Below are positions 1 to 8,104 of a stretch of DNA of 64,000 bases, one piece after another (the stretch's first letter is position 1; each line of letters starts with the position of its first letter). The DNA comes from Moraxellaceae bacterium. Its GTDB lineage: Bacteria; Pseudomonadota; Gammaproteobacteria; Burkholderiales; Rhodocyclaceae. The position numbers and the translations under genes were made by a program. The stretch covers positions 19,164 to 83,163 of the forward strand of contig JAVHYF010000007.1 of the NCBI GenBank assembly GCA_031119205.1, read 5' to 3'. Below the pieces are notes generated by a model. The model was not told the origin of the DNA. It saw only the letters and a list, made by a program, of their open reading frames with translations, and searched no databases.

Positions 1-153
1 GCGCACGACGGTGCGGCTCACGCCGAACTCGTCGATCATTTCCTGCTCGCTGGGAAGGCGCTCACCCAGCGGGTACTTGCCGGACGTGATGCGCTCGGCA
101 ATCGTGCGCGTCAGCTGTCCGGTCAATGTCTCGCGGCGGCGAAGGCTCTGCAT
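1..153 (-). CDS. GntR-family transcriptional regulator, N-terminus only (cut by window edge)
   Basis: Only the first 51 codons lie in the window; the gene continues beyond base 1. Read on the minus strand from ATG at 153-151, the translation shows a GntR winged-helix start: a helix (TLTGQLTRTIAERITSG), then KYPLGERLPSEQEMIDEFGVSRTVVR, where LPSE and the SRTVVR recognition helix are the family hallmarks. The arrangement is FadR-like, but the ligand-binding domain is not visible, so the subfamily is unproven. A GGGAG ribosome site lies about 9 bases upstream. It is divergent from the sugar-acid catabolic operon starting at 489 and is probably its local regulator, with the acid or a breakdown product as effector (inference). 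Confidence 0.88.
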   Translation of the reverse strand, partial: MQSLRRRETLTGQLTRTIAERITSGKYPLGERLPSEQEMIDEFGVSRTVVR

Positions 154-187
154 CCCTGTCTCCCTGACTTGTCATCCTTGATACGGA

Positions 188-217
188 TCATACCTGTCAC
201 TCGTATGATGAGTCATC
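188..217. promoter_or_regulatory. Candidate GntR operator near the regulator gene
   Basis: The stretch contains the inverted repeat TCATAC-N9-GTATGA (188-208), immediately followed by GATGA-G-TCATC (207-217), a palindrome around one base. The 12-mer CTCGTATGATGA (200-211) recurs at 423-434 beside the operon promoter. Location 35-65 bases upstream of the GntR start codon fits autoregulation. No binding data; inference from symmetry and repetition. Confidence 0.55.
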
Positions 218-384
218 CCGCGCTAGGGAAACTCATTACACGACACGACGAATGGCAGGAGTGAAGCTTAACTCGTTACCTTGTGTTTCATAAGCAGTTG
301 CGCTGCCCTTGAACGTACTGAATGCGCTTGTTTACGAAGAGAAAACCGTATTCATTCGTGTAAACCCCTAAGGGTTTCGGTGAT

Positions 385-414
385 TTGACAGGCATTTTTG
401 TGGCCTCCTAGTAT
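385..414 (+). promoter_or_regulatory. Sigma-70-type promoter of the catabolic operon
   Basis: TTGACA at 385-390 and TAGTAT at 409-414 are separated by 18 bases: a perfect -35 and a good -10. Transcription would start near 421, inside the second copy of the putative GntR motif, about 68 bases before the dehydratase start codon. Confidence 0.65.
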
Positions 415-422
415 TCGATCAA

Positions 423-437
423 CTCGTATGATGACTG
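423..437. promoter_or_regulatory. Second copy of candidate GntR operator, over the predicted start site
   Basis: CTCGTATGATGA (423-434) matches 200-211 exactly. It lies right after the -10 box at 409-414, where bound repressor would block initiation. Only half the symmetry of the first site is preserved here. Confidence 0.5.
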
Positions 438-488
438 ACAGCAATGAGCTGCATCAGTCCATCACCAAAAGACGGTTGAGGAGAGCCA

Positions 489-1643
489 ATGAAGATTGAA
501 AGCCTGCGCGGCACCGTATTCACCTATCCCTCCAAGCGCTCGGTCGATGCCGCAGGGCACTCGCACCCGGGACCGGAGAAGCAGGCCAGCATGGCCATGC
601 TGACGATCACCTGCGACGACGGCAGCGAAGGCCACGCCTTCGGCCCGGTGGAGGTCGTCCGCAAGCACGTGGTCGATGCCTTCTTCCGCAAAGTGATGGT
701 CGGCGCCAACCCCTTCATGCGTGAGCAGATCTGGCAGGACCTGGCCCACTGGCAACGCGGCAGTGCCGGTCAGCTGACCGACCGCGCGATGGCGGTGGCC
801 GACCAGGCCCTGTGGGACCTCGCCGGTCGCAAGCTGGGCGTGCCGGTGTACCAGTTGATCGGTGGCTATCGCGACAAGGTGCCCGCCTACGGCAGCACCA
901 TGTGCGGCGACGAACTGAAGGGCGGTCTCTCCACTCCCGAGGAATACGCAGCCTTCGCCGAGAAGCTGGTGGCCCGTGGCTACAAGGCCATCAAGCTGCA
1001 CACCTGGATGCCGCCGGTGTCCTTCGCGCCCAGTGTGGAGATGGACATCAAGTGCTGCGCCGCCGTGCGTGAGGCAGTGGGCCCGAACATCGACCTGATG
1101 CTGGACGGCTACCACTGGTACAGCCGCACCGAGGCACTGAAGATCGGCCGCGCGCTGGAGAAGCTGCAGTTCGCCTGGTTCGAGGAAATGATGGACGAAC
1201 AGAGCATGTCGTCCTACGTGTGGCTCACCCAGCAACTCGACATTCCCATCCTCGGCCCGGAATACATGGGCGGCAAGCACCACACGCGCGCCGAGTGGAT
1301 CAAGTCCGGCGCCGCCACCATCACCCGCGCGGGCGTGCCGGGCGTCGGGGGCATCACCCCGACCCTCAAGGTCGCCGGCATGGCCGATGCCTTCGGCATG
1401 AACTGCGAAGTGCACGGCAACGGTGCCGCCAACCTGGCCGTCTGCGCCGCCATCAAGAACTGCCAGTGGTACGAGCGCGGCCTGCTGCACCCCTTCCTGG
1501 AGTACGACGAAGTGCCGGCCTATCTCAACAGCCTGGCCGACCCGATGGACGAGGAGGGCTATGTACACCTGTCGCAACTGCCCGGCCTCGGCGAAGACAT
1601 CAACTTCGACTACATCGCCGCCCATACGACTTTGACGTACTGA
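489..1643 (+). CDS. Enolase-superfamily (mandelate racemase/muconate lactonizing type) sugar-acid dehydratase
   Basis: 384 residues, the usual family length, with GAGGAG just upstream of the ATG. An N-terminal capping domain is followed by a TIM barrel. Visible active-site elements: Lys166/Lys169 in YKAIKLH, metal ligands Asp206 (LMLDGYHWY), Glu232/233 (WFEE) and Glu258 (LGPE), and His309 (CEVHGNG), the position of the mandelate-racemase general base. The stretch TRAGVPGVGG, where that enzyme has the His-paired Asp, shows no Asp, as described for tartrate-dehydratase-like members. Expected chemistry is abstraction of the proton alpha to a carboxylate and loss of water from an aldarate or aldonate, giving a keto-deoxy acid. 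The downstream aldolase, reductase and glycerate kinase point to an aldarate; the exact substrate is not readable. Confidence 0.85.
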   Translation: MKIESLRGTVFTYPSKRSVDAAGHSHPGPEKQASMAMLTITCDDGSEGHAFGPVEVVRKHVVDAFFRKVMVGANPFMREQIWQDLAHWQRGSAGQLTDRAMAVADQALWDLAGRKLGVPVYQLIGGYRDKVPAYGSTMCGDELKGGLSTPEEYAAFAEKLVARGYKAIKLHTWMPPVSFAPSVEMDIKCCAAVREAVGPNIDLMLDGYHWYSRTEALKIGRALEKLQFAWFEEMMDEQSMSSYVWLTQQLDIPILGPEYMGGKHHTRAEWIKSGAATITRAGVPGVGGITPTLKVAGMADAFGMNCEVHGNGAANLAVCAAIKNCQWYERGLLHPFLEYDEVPAYLNSLADPMDEEGYVHLSQLPGLGEDINFDYIAAHTTLTY

Positions 1644-1700
1644 TCCTGCAGTGCCCCGATTTACTGAATCGCTAACCACAAAAAGCGTGAGGAGACCTTC

Positions 1701-3302
1701 ATGAAAATGCCGAAACTGCTGGGCACCTGTGCCATCGCCTTGTCGCTGATGGCCATGCCTGCACTCGCCAAGACGCCTGACGATCAACTGATCGTCGGCA
1801 TCAGCATGACCAACCTGCTGTCGCTGGACCCGGCCGGGGCCACCGGCAACGACGTCGTCGAAATCAACGCCAACCTGTATGACGGGCTGGTGGAGCTCGA
1901 CCCGGTCGACACCAGCAAGATCCTGCCGGGCCTGGCGGAGAGCTGGACCATCGCGCCAGACGGCAAGAGCATCAGCTTCAAGATCCGCAGCGGTGTGAAG
2001 TTCCACACCGGCAATCCGCTGACCGCGGAAGATGCCGCCTGGTCGCTGCATCGCGTGCTGAAACTGAACCTCGCGCTGGCCTCGCCGTGGAAGAGCTACG
2101 GCTTCACCGCGCAGAACGTGGAGCAGAACATCCGCGCCACCGACCCGACCACGCTGGTCATCACGCTGCCGGAACCGACCGACCCGCGCATGGTGATCTA
2201 CACGCTGGGCACTTCGGTGAGCGGCAACGTACTGGATCGCAAGAAGGTGATGGAGCACGAGAAGGACGGTGACCTCGGCCGCGTGTGGCTGACCACCAAT
2301 GCCGCCGGCTCCGGCCCCTTCGTGCTGAACGAATGGCGCGCCAAGGACGTGCTGATGATGACCCGCTTCGACGGCTACTGGCGCGGCCAGGCCAAGATGC
2401 GCCGCGTGATCATGCGCAACATGACCGAGTCGCAGACCCTGCGCCTGATGATCGAGCGCGGTGACATCGACATCGCCACCGGCATGTCCGTGCCGGACAT
2501 CGAGGCGATGAAGAAGAACCCGAACGCGGTGGTGCAGGCCGTCAAGCGCGGCAACATCTACTACGTGGCGATGAGCGTGAAGGACAGCAAGTTCGCCGAC
2601 AAGCGCGTGCGCCAGGCGATCCGCAGCCTCATCGACTACGACGGCATCAACACCACCGTGATGCCCAACTACGGCATCCTGCACCAGCGTCCGGTGCAGA
2701 TGGGTCTGCCGGCCACGCTGCCCAACCCCGGCTACAAGCTGGACGTGGCAGGTGCCAAGAAGCTTCTGGCGGAAGCAGGCCAGCCCAATGGCTTCAAGAC
2801 CACCATCCGCGTGCTGTCCGATCCGCCCTTCATCAACATCGCCACCAACCTGCAGTCCACGCTGGCGCAGGCCGGCATCCAGGCAGAAGTGCTGCCGGGT
2901 ACGGGCAACCAGGTGTACGGCGCGATGCGTGATCGCAACTTCGAGATCATCGTCGGTCGTGGTGGTGGCGGTGCCGAGCCGCACCCGCACAGCAGCCTGC
3001 GCGCCCTGGTCTACAACCCGGACAACCGCGACGAGGCCAAGCTGACCAACTTCCAGGGCTGGCGCACTTCCTTCATCAGCCCGGAGATCAACGCCCTCAT
3101 CGAGAAGGCAGAGGTCGAGAAGGACGCCAAGAAGCAGATCGAGATGTACCAGGAAATCCAGAAGCTCTACGACAGCCAGGTCGGCGCGATCATCCCGGTG
3201 TCGCAGATGGTGGACACCGTCGTGATGGGCAAGGACATCCGCGGCTACGTCGGCCACCCCGCAGCCACCACCCGCCTGCGCGAAGTCACCAAGCAACGCT
3301 GA
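1701..3302 (+). CDS. ABC-transporter periplasmic binding protein, family 5 (dipeptide/nickel type)
   Basis: 533 residues with a clear signal peptide (positively charged MKMPK, hydrophobic core, cleavage after MPALA near residue 23). The mature part begins KTPDDQLIVGISM and has family-5 features such as NLYDGLVELDP and the AEDAAWSLHRV segment. An AGGAG ribosome site precedes the ATG. It would capture the substrate in the periplasm for the permeases encoded just downstream. Family-5 proteins bind peptides, opines, glycosides and sugar acids, so the name dipeptide is only structural; the catabolic neighbours suggest a sugar acid or its conjugate. Confidence 0.9.
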   Translation: MKMPKLLGTCAIALSLMAMPALAKTPDDQLIVGISMTNLLSLDPAGATGNDVVEINANLYDGLVELDPVDTSKILPGLAESWTIAPDGKSISFKIRSGVKFHTGNPLTAEDAAWSLHRVLKLNLALASPWKSYGFTAQNVEQNIRATDPTTLVITLPEPTDPRMVIYTLGTSVSGNVLDRKKVMEHEKDGDLGRVWLTTNAAGSGPFVLNEWRAKDVLMMTRFDGYWRGQAKMRRVIMRNMTESQTLRLMIERGDIDIATGMSVPDIEAMKKNPNAVVQAVKRGNIYYVAMSVKDSKFADKRVRQAIRSLIDYDGINTTVMPNYGILHQRPVQMGLPATLPNPGYKLDVAGAKKLLAEAGQPNGFKTTIRVLSDPPFINIATNLQSTLAQAGIQAEVLPGTGNQVYGAMRDRNFEIIVGRGGGGAEPHPHSSLRALVYNPDNRDEAKLTNFQGWRTSFISPEINALIEKAEVEKDAKKQIEMYQEIQKLYDSQVGAIIPVSQMVDTVVMGKDIRGYVGHPAATTRLREVTKQR

Positions 3303-3341
3303 GGGGTTTCCCGCCACCCGCCGTTTCCTTATGCGCAGCCT

Positions 3342-3357
3342 GCTCCGGTCCCGGAGC
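3342..3357 (+). other. Intercistronic stem-loop after the binding-protein gene
   Basis: GCTCCGG-tc-CCGGAGC is a perfect 7-bp GC-rich stem in the 114-base gap between binding protein and first permease, with no T-run. Such structures commonly stabilise the upstream mRNA so the binding protein is made in excess over the membrane parts (known for many importers; inference here). Confidence 0.5.
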
Positions 3358-3416
3358 GGGCCGTGCAGGGCGGGTTGCGACCATCTCTCTGAAGCACCCC
3401 TCACCGGAGACATCAC

Positions 3417-4463
3417 ATGTCTGCACTTTCCCTGAGCCTGTCCGGCGGTGGCATGCGCCACGTCGCAGGCTGGAGCCACCGGCTCGGCACCGTCGCGGTG
3501 ACCCTGCTCGGTCTGCTCACACTCACCTTCTTCATCGGCCGCGTGATGCCGCTGGATCCGGTGCTGTCCATCGTCGGCTCCGACGCCGACCAGTCCACTT
3601 ACCAGCAGGTCTACCTGCAGCTCGGCCTCGACCGCCCGCTGTACGTACAGTTCGGCTACTACCTGCGCGACCTGCTGCACGGTGACCTCGGCATGGCGCT
3701 GCTGACCGGCAATCCGGTCACCACCGACATCGCCCGCGTGTTTCCGGCCACCATCGAACTCGCCACCGTGGCGATCATCCTCGGCACCTTCGCGGGCGTA
3801 CCGCTGGGAGTCTTCGCCGCCACGCACCGTGGCCGCCTGGGCGACCAGATCGTGCGCGTGCTCAGTCTCTTCGGCTACTCCGTGCCGATCTTCTGGTTCG
3901 GCATGATGGGCCTGATCATCTTCTACGCCTGGCTCGGCTGGGCCGGCGGAGCAGGGCGGGTCGACCTAGCCTACGACGGCCTCGTGCAGTCGCGCAGCGG
4001 CATCCTGCTGATCGACGCCGCGATGGCGGGCGAGTGGGACGTGTTCCGCAGCGTCATCAAGCACATCACGTTGCCGGCCTGCATCCTGGGCCTGCACTCC
4101 ATGGCCTACATCAGCCGCATGACGCGCAGCTTCATGCTGGCCCAGCTGTCGCAGGAGTACATCATCACCGCTCGCGTGAAAGGCCTGTCCGAGCGCCAGG
4201 TGATCTGGGGCCACGCCTTCCGCAACATCCTCGTGCAGTTGCTGACCATCGTCGCCCTGGCATACGGTGGCCTGCTCGAAGGCGCGGTGCTCATCGAGAC
4301 GGTGTTCGCCTGGCCCGGCTTCGGCAGCTATCTCACCAGCAGCCTGATGCTGGGCGACATGAACGCCGTGATGGGGTGTGTGCTGCTGGTCGGCCTCATC
4401 TTCGTCACCCTGAACCTGCTGGCAGACGCGCTCTACCAGGTGTTCGACCCGAGGACCCGTTGA
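3417..4463 (+). CDS. ABC-transporter permease, DppB type
   Basis: 348 residues, an inner-membrane permease with about six membrane spans. The first follows RLGTVAVTLLGLLTLTFFIG, then the typical DppB periplasmic part (RVMPLDPVLSIVG, LGLDRPLYVQFGYYL). The cytoplasmic EAA-like loop that docks the ATPases is visible as YIITARVKGLSERQVIWGHA. The start follows GGAGACATCAC. The last base of its stop is shared with the next ATG (ATGA overlap at 4461-4465), so the two permeases are translationally coupled and should form a heterodimer. Confidence 0.92.
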   Translation: MSALSLSLSGGGMRHVAGWSHRLGTVAVTLLGLLTLTFFIGRVMPLDPVLSIVGSDADQSTYQQVYLQLGLDRPLYVQFGYYLRDLLHGDLGMALLTGNPVTTDIARVFPATIELATVAIILGTFAGVPLGVFAATHRGRLGDQIVRVLSLFGYSVPIFWFGMMGLIIFYAWLGWAGGAGRVDLAYDGLVQSRSGILLIDAAMAGEWDVFRSVIKHITLPACILGLHSMAYISRMTRSFMLAQLSQEYIITARVKGLSERQVIWGHAFRNILVQLLTIVALAYGGLLEGAVLIETVFAWPGFGSYLTSSLMLGDMNAVMGCVLLVGLIFVTLNLLADALYQVFDPRTR

Positions 4464-5380
4464 TGGCTGCCACGACCATGACAACTACAACTGCAAACGT
4501 CGCCGCCTATGACGGCACCCCGCGTTCCAGCTCGCAGGCACTGCGCCAGAACCTCGCACGCGGCGCCCGCCGCCTGACCCGCAACCCGCTGACCGTCGCC
4601 GGTCTGGTGGTGGTGCTGGGCCTGTTGCTGCTGGCCGCCTTCGCCCCGTGGATCGCCACCCATGACCCCTTCGCGCAGAACCTGTCGAAGACACTGCAGG
4701 CACCCGGTGCCGAGCACTGGTTCGGTACCGACGAGTATGGCCGCGACATCTTCAGCCGCCTTGTGCATGGCTCGCGCATCACGCTGTACATCATCTCGCT
4801 GGTGACCATCGTGGTCGGTCCCATCGGGCTGGCGGTCGGCGTGATCTCCGGCTACTTCGGTGGCTGGGTGGACACGGTGTTCATGCGCATCACCGACATC
4901 TTCATCTCCTTCCCCGGCCTCGTGCTGGCGCTGGCCTTCGTCGCCGCCCTCGGCCCGGGTCTGGACCACGCCATCATCGCCATCGCGCTCACCGCCTGGC
5001 CGCCGATCGCACGCCTGGCGCGTGCCGAGACGCTCAGCCTGCGCAAGGCCGACTTCGTGGTCGCCGTGCAACTGCAGGGCGCGTCATCGCTGCGCATCCT
5101 GGTGCGTCACATCGCGCCGATGTGCCTGTCGTCGGTGATCGTGCGCCTCACCATGAACATGGCGGGCGTGATCCTCACCGCCGCCGGCCTCGGCTTCCTC
5201 GGCCTCGGCGCGCAACCGCCGATTCCGGAGTGGGGCGCGATGATCTCTTCCGGCCGTCGCTACATGATGGAGTGCTGGTGGCTGGTCGCTATGCCGGGTG
5301 CCGCCATCATGATGGTGAGCCTTGCCTTCAACCTGCTGGGCGACGGTCTGCGCGACGTGCTCGACCCGCGTAGCGAATGA
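4463..5380 (+). CDS. ABC-transporter permease, DppC type
   Basis: 305 residues. The ATG at 4463 is chosen because it overlaps the stop of the upstream permease and gives normal DppC length; the frame is open further 5' but that part only shadows DppB. It has a short Thr-rich N-terminal tail, a first span at LTVAGLVVVLGLLLLAAFAPW, the conserved GTDEYGRDIFSRLVHGSRI segment diagnostic of DppC, and an EAA loop (RLARAETLSLRKADFVVAV). It pairs with the preceding permease as the second membrane half of the importer. Confidence 0.92.
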   Translation: MAATTMTTTTANVAAYDGTPRSSSQALRQNLARGARRLTRNPLTVAGLVVVLGLLLLAAFAPWIATHDPFAQNLSKTLQAPGAEHWFGTDEYGRDIFSRLVHGSRITLYIISLVTIVVGPIGLAVGVISGYFGGWVDTVFMRITDIFISFPGLVLALAFVAALGPGLDHAIIAIALTAWPPIARLARAETLSLRKADFVVAVQLQGASSLRILVRHIAPMCLSSVIVRLTMNMAGVILTAAGLGFLGLGAQPPIPEWGAMISSGRRYMMECWWLVAMPGAAIMMVSLAFNLLGDGLRDVLDPRSE

Positions 5381-5394
5381 TCGGGAGTACGGAC

Positions 5395-6246
5395 ATGAGC
5401 GAACAAACCACCTCCCCGAAGCTTCAGGTCGAAGACCTCAACGTGCGCTTCGCCACCGGCGAAGGTCTGGTGCACGCCGTGCGTGGCGTGTCCTTCGACC
5501 TGGGCCGCGAGAAGCTCGCCATCGTCGGCGAGTCCGGCTCCGGCAAGTCGACCGTCGGCCGCACGCTGCTGCGCCTGCATCCGCGCAGTGCCCGCATCGA
5601 GGCGAAGAAACTGCGCTTCGGTGACACCGATCTGCTGACCTGCAGCGAGAAGAAGCTGCAGGACATCCGCGGCCGTCGCATGTCGATGATCATGCAGGAC
5701 CCGAAGTACTCGCTGAATCCTGTGATGCGCGTCGGCGACCAGATCGCCGAGGCCTACCTCGCGCACCACAAGGTGCCGCGCAGCGAAGCCAACCAGCGCG
5801 CACTGGCCATGCTGGAAGCGGTGCGCATCCGCGAGCCGCAGCGCGTGTTCAAGCTCTACCCGCACGAGGTATCCGGCGGCATGGGCCAGCGGATCATGAT
5901 CGCCATGATGCTGATCACCGAGCCGGAGATCGTCATCGCCGACGAGCCGACCTCGGCGCTGGACGTGTCGGTGCGCCTGCAGGTGTTGGCGACGCTGGAC
6001 GACCTGGTGAGCCAGCGCGGCCTCGGCCTCATCTTCATCAGCCACGACCTGAACCTGGTGCGCAGCTTCTGCGACCGCGTGCTGGTCATGTATGCCGGTC
6101 GCGTCGTGGAGTCGATAGCCGCGGCCGATCTCGAAAACGCCCAACACCCCTACACGCGTGGCCTGCTGGCCTCGCTGCCGAGTATCGACGAGCGTCGTGA
6201 GCGCTTGCCGGTGCTGCAGCGCGACCCCGCATGGGCCATGGCCTGA
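5395..6246 (+). CDS. ABC-transporter ATP-binding protein, DppD type
   Basis: 283 residues from ATG 5395, preferred over the in-frame ATG at 5377 because GGGAG lies 7 bases before it. All ATPase motifs are present: Walker A GESGSGKST, Q-loop IMQDPKYSLNP, signature VSGGMGQR, Walker B IVIADEPTSALD and H-loop ISHDL. The C-terminal segment (HPYTRGLLASLPSI) is the oligopeptide-transporter type. It is shorter than the ~320-330 residue norm and lacks the usual Cys-rich tail, so an iron-sulfur site is unlikely. It forms the ATPase heterodimer with the next gene product. Confidence 0.9.
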   Translation: MSEQTTSPKLQVEDLNVRFATGEGLVHAVRGVSFDLGREKLAIVGESGSGKSTVGRTLLRLHPRSARIEAKKLRFGDTDLLTCSEKKLQDIRGRRMSMIMQDPKYSLNPVMRVGDQIAEAYLAHHKVPRSEANQRALAMLEAVRIREPQRVFKLYPHEVSGGMGQRIMIAMMLITEPEIVIADEPTSALDVSVRLQVLATLDDLVSQRGLGLIFISHDLNLVRSFCDRVLVMYAGRVVESIAAADLENAQHPYTRGLLASLPSIDERRERLPVLQRDPAWAMA

Positions 6247-6261
6247 GCGGAGATAGATGAA

Positions 6262-7104
6262 ATGGCAAAGACAATGACGATGAACACCCCTGCCAACGGC
6301 CCGACCATCCAGGTCGACAAGCTCAACCTCAGCTTCGGCATCGGCGCCAGCGCCAACCAGGTGCTGTACGACGTGGATTTCTCGGTGGAAGAGGGCGAAG
6401 CCTTCGGTCTGGTCGGCGAATCCGGTTCCGGCAAGACCACCGTGCTGCGTTGCCTCGCCGGCCAGTACGACCACTGGCAGGGCAGCCTGTCGATCCACGG
6501 CCAGAAGCTGGGCCGCAAGCTGGACCGCGCGCGCTGCCGCAAGGTGCAGATGGTCTTCCAGGATCCCTACGGTTCGCTGCATCCGCGTCACACGGTGGAG
6601 ACCGCGCTGGCCGAGCCGCTGGCCATCCATGGCATCGGCGACCGCGATGCGCGCATCGACGCCATCCTCTCCAAGGTGGGCCTGCCGCTTTCCTTCCGCT
6701 TCCGCTACCCGCACCAGCTGTCCGGCGGACAGCGCCAGCGCGTGGCCATCGCCCGCGCGCTGATCCTGGAGCCACGCATCCTGCTGCTGGACGAGCCGAC
6801 CTCCGCACTGGACGTGTCCGTGCAGGCCGAGATCCTCAACCTGCTGGCCGACCTGCGCGTGCGCGACGGCCTGACCTACCTGCTGGTGACGCACGATCTC
6901 GGCGTGGTGGCCCACCTGTGCGACCGCGTGGCGGTGATGCAGCAGGGCCGCATCGTCGACATGCAGGAATGTGCAGCGCTCAGCGGCTCGATGCCGACCC
7001 ATCCCTACACCCGCATGCTGGTGGAAGCCAGCCGCCACTACAGCCGCGAGATGGCCCAGATTGCAGCTACGGACGCTGCAGCGGCGTCGCGCGTCGCAGC
7101 CTGA
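6262..7104 (+). CDS. ABC-transporter ATP-binding protein, DppF type
   Basis: 280 residues. Motifs: Walker A GESGSGKTT, Q-loop MVFQDPYGSLHPRHTV (typical of DppF/OppF), signature LSGGQRQRVAIARAL, Walker B ILLLDEPTSALD and H-loop VTHDL, with HPYTRMLVEAS near the end. It lies 15 bases after the DppD-type gene and directly before the aldolase gene, so transport and catabolism appear to be one transcript. The C-terminus is truncated relative to classic OppF. Confidence 0.9.
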   Translation: MAKTMTMNTPANGPTIQVDKLNLSFGIGASANQVLYDVDFSVEEGEAFGLVGESGSGKTTVLRCLAGQYDHWQGSLSIHGQKLGRKLDRARCRKVQMVFQDPYGSLHPRHTVETALAEPLAIHGIGDRDARIDAILSKVGLPLSFRFRYPHQLSGGQRQRVAIARALILEPRILLLDEPTSALDVSVQAEILNLLADLRVRDGLTYLLVTHDLGVVAHLCDRVAVMQQGRIVDMQECAALSGSMPTHPYTRMLVEASRHYSREMAQIAATDAAAASRVAA

Positions 7105-7115
7105 GGAGTGCAGAT

Positions 7116-7907
7116 ATGGAAATGACCCTCAACAAGTTCAAGCGTGCGATCCAGCAGCGCGAGCTGCAGATCGGCCTGTGGTCGCACCTGTCCAACCACG
7201 TCAGCACCGAGGTGATCGGTGGCTCCGGTTTCGACTGGATCGTGCTGGATGCCGAGCATTCGCCGAACGAGACCTTCCTGCTGCACCAGCAACTGCAGGC
7301 GCTGACCGAAGGCGGCTCGCACCCGGTGGTGCGCCTGGCCTGGAACGACAAGGTGCTGATCAAGCGCGTGCTGGACATCGGCGTGCAGACGCTGCTGGTG
7401 CCTTACGTGCAGACCGCGGAAGAGGCGCGCGCCGCCGTGGCCGCGACGCGCTACCCCGGTGCCGGGACGCGTGGCTTCACTGGCCTGTCGCGCGCCTCGC
7501 GCTTCGGCCGCATCAAGGATTACCACGCCCGTGCGCAGGACGAGATCTGCGTGCTGGTGCAGGTGGAAACCGCCGAGGCGCTGGACAACCTGGAAGCGAT
7601 TGCGGCAGTGGAGGGCGTCGATGGCGTGTTCATCGGCCCCGGTGACCTGTCGGCCGCGATGGGCTACCTGAACAACCCGGCGCACCCGGACATGCAGCGC
7701 ATCTTCCAGCAGACCGTCGCCCGCATCATCGCCGCCGGCAAGCCCGCCGGCATCCTGACCGGCGACGAGAACCTGGCACGCCAGTACATCGACTGGGGCT
7801 GCACCTTCACTGCCGTGGGCGCCGACATTGCGCTGCTGGCGCGCGCGTCGGAGCAGCTGGCTGCGAGATTCCAGCAGGTGAAGGCAACGCGTGTAAAGGC
7901 GGCCTGA
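7116..7907 (+). CDS. HpcH/HpaI-type class II pyruvate aldolase
   Basis: 263 residues; ATG 7116 is 11 bases after the upstream stop, with AGGAG in front. Family marks: IGLWSHL at the N-terminus, DWIVLDAEHSPN, catalytic Arg region VVRLAWND, metal ligands Glu (VQVETAEALDN) and Asp (IGPGDLSAAMG), and a glycine-rich phosphate/carboxylate loop (GTRGFTGLSR). The family performs metal-dependent retro-aldol cleavage of 2-keto-3-deoxy (or 5-keto-4-deoxy) acids to pyruvate plus an aldehyde. In this context the expected reaction is keto-deoxy-glucarate to pyruvate and tartronate semialdehyde (GarL-like), the substrate of the following reductase. Exact substrate is inferred. Confidence 0.88.
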   Translation: MEMTLNKFKRAIQQRELQIGLWSHLSNHVSTEVIGGSGFDWIVLDAEHSPNETFLLHQQLQALTEGGSHPVVRLAWNDKVLIKRVLDIGVQTLLVPYVQTAEEARAAVAATRYPGAGTRGFTGLSRASRFGRIKDYHARAQDEICVLVQVETAEALDNLEAIAAVEGVDGVFIGPGDLSAAMGYLNNPAHPDMQRIFQQTVARIIAAGKPAGILTGDENLARQYIDWGCTFTAVGADIALLARASEQLAARFQQVKATRVKAA

Positions 7908-7963
7908 GCAGTCTCCACGTCGTTGCCGCCCTGCTGCGAGTGACATCCCGTCTCTGCGGGTTG

Positions 7964-8027
7964 GCTTCGACGGGCTCAGCCAACGGCCGTGCCTGATCGA
8001 AGCCTCGTGCCCTGAGCCTGTCGAAGG
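7964..8027. repeat. REP-like inverted repeat (TTCGACRGGCTCAG element)
   Basis: Left arm GCTTCGACGGGCTCAGCC (7964-7981) and right arm CCCTGAGCCTGTCGAAGG (8010-8027) are near-complements around a 28-base spacer. The TCGACAGGCTCAGG core is a familiar extragenic palindromic repeat in proteobacterial genomes. It lies in the 197-base gap between aldolase and reductase genes, where it could act as an mRNA processing or attenuation site. Confidence 0.7.
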
Positions 8028-8104
8028 GCGGGACTGGCGCGCGAAGGGCGTGACGACGTGTGACTGCATCCACCTATAACCCAATCATTCCCCCGGAGCA
8101 TCAA

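Larger units (their letters stand above)
154..488. other. Divergent intergenic control region, GntR regulator / catabolic operon
   Basis: This 335-base gap separates the divergent regulator and dehydratase genes. No coding sequence is supported in it. It holds a sigma-70-like promoter for the operon, two copies of a 12-base motif that are good candidate GntR sites, and a small inverted repeat AAACCC-ctaa-GGGTTT at 362-377. It is visibly more A/T-rich than the flanking genes. Confidence 0.7.

Noticed and set aside
462..3827. 1121-codon open frame on the minus strand
   Set aside because: Antisense to the dehydratase, binding protein and permease genes, all with clear family motifs on the plus strand.
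4034..4462. Upstream extension of the DppC-type permease
   Set aside because: Out-of-frame reading of the DppB-type gene; the ATGA overlap at 4461-4465 gives the natural start.
5260..7038. 592-codon open frame on the minus strand
   Set aside because: Shadow of the two ABC ATPase genes; no recognisable domain.
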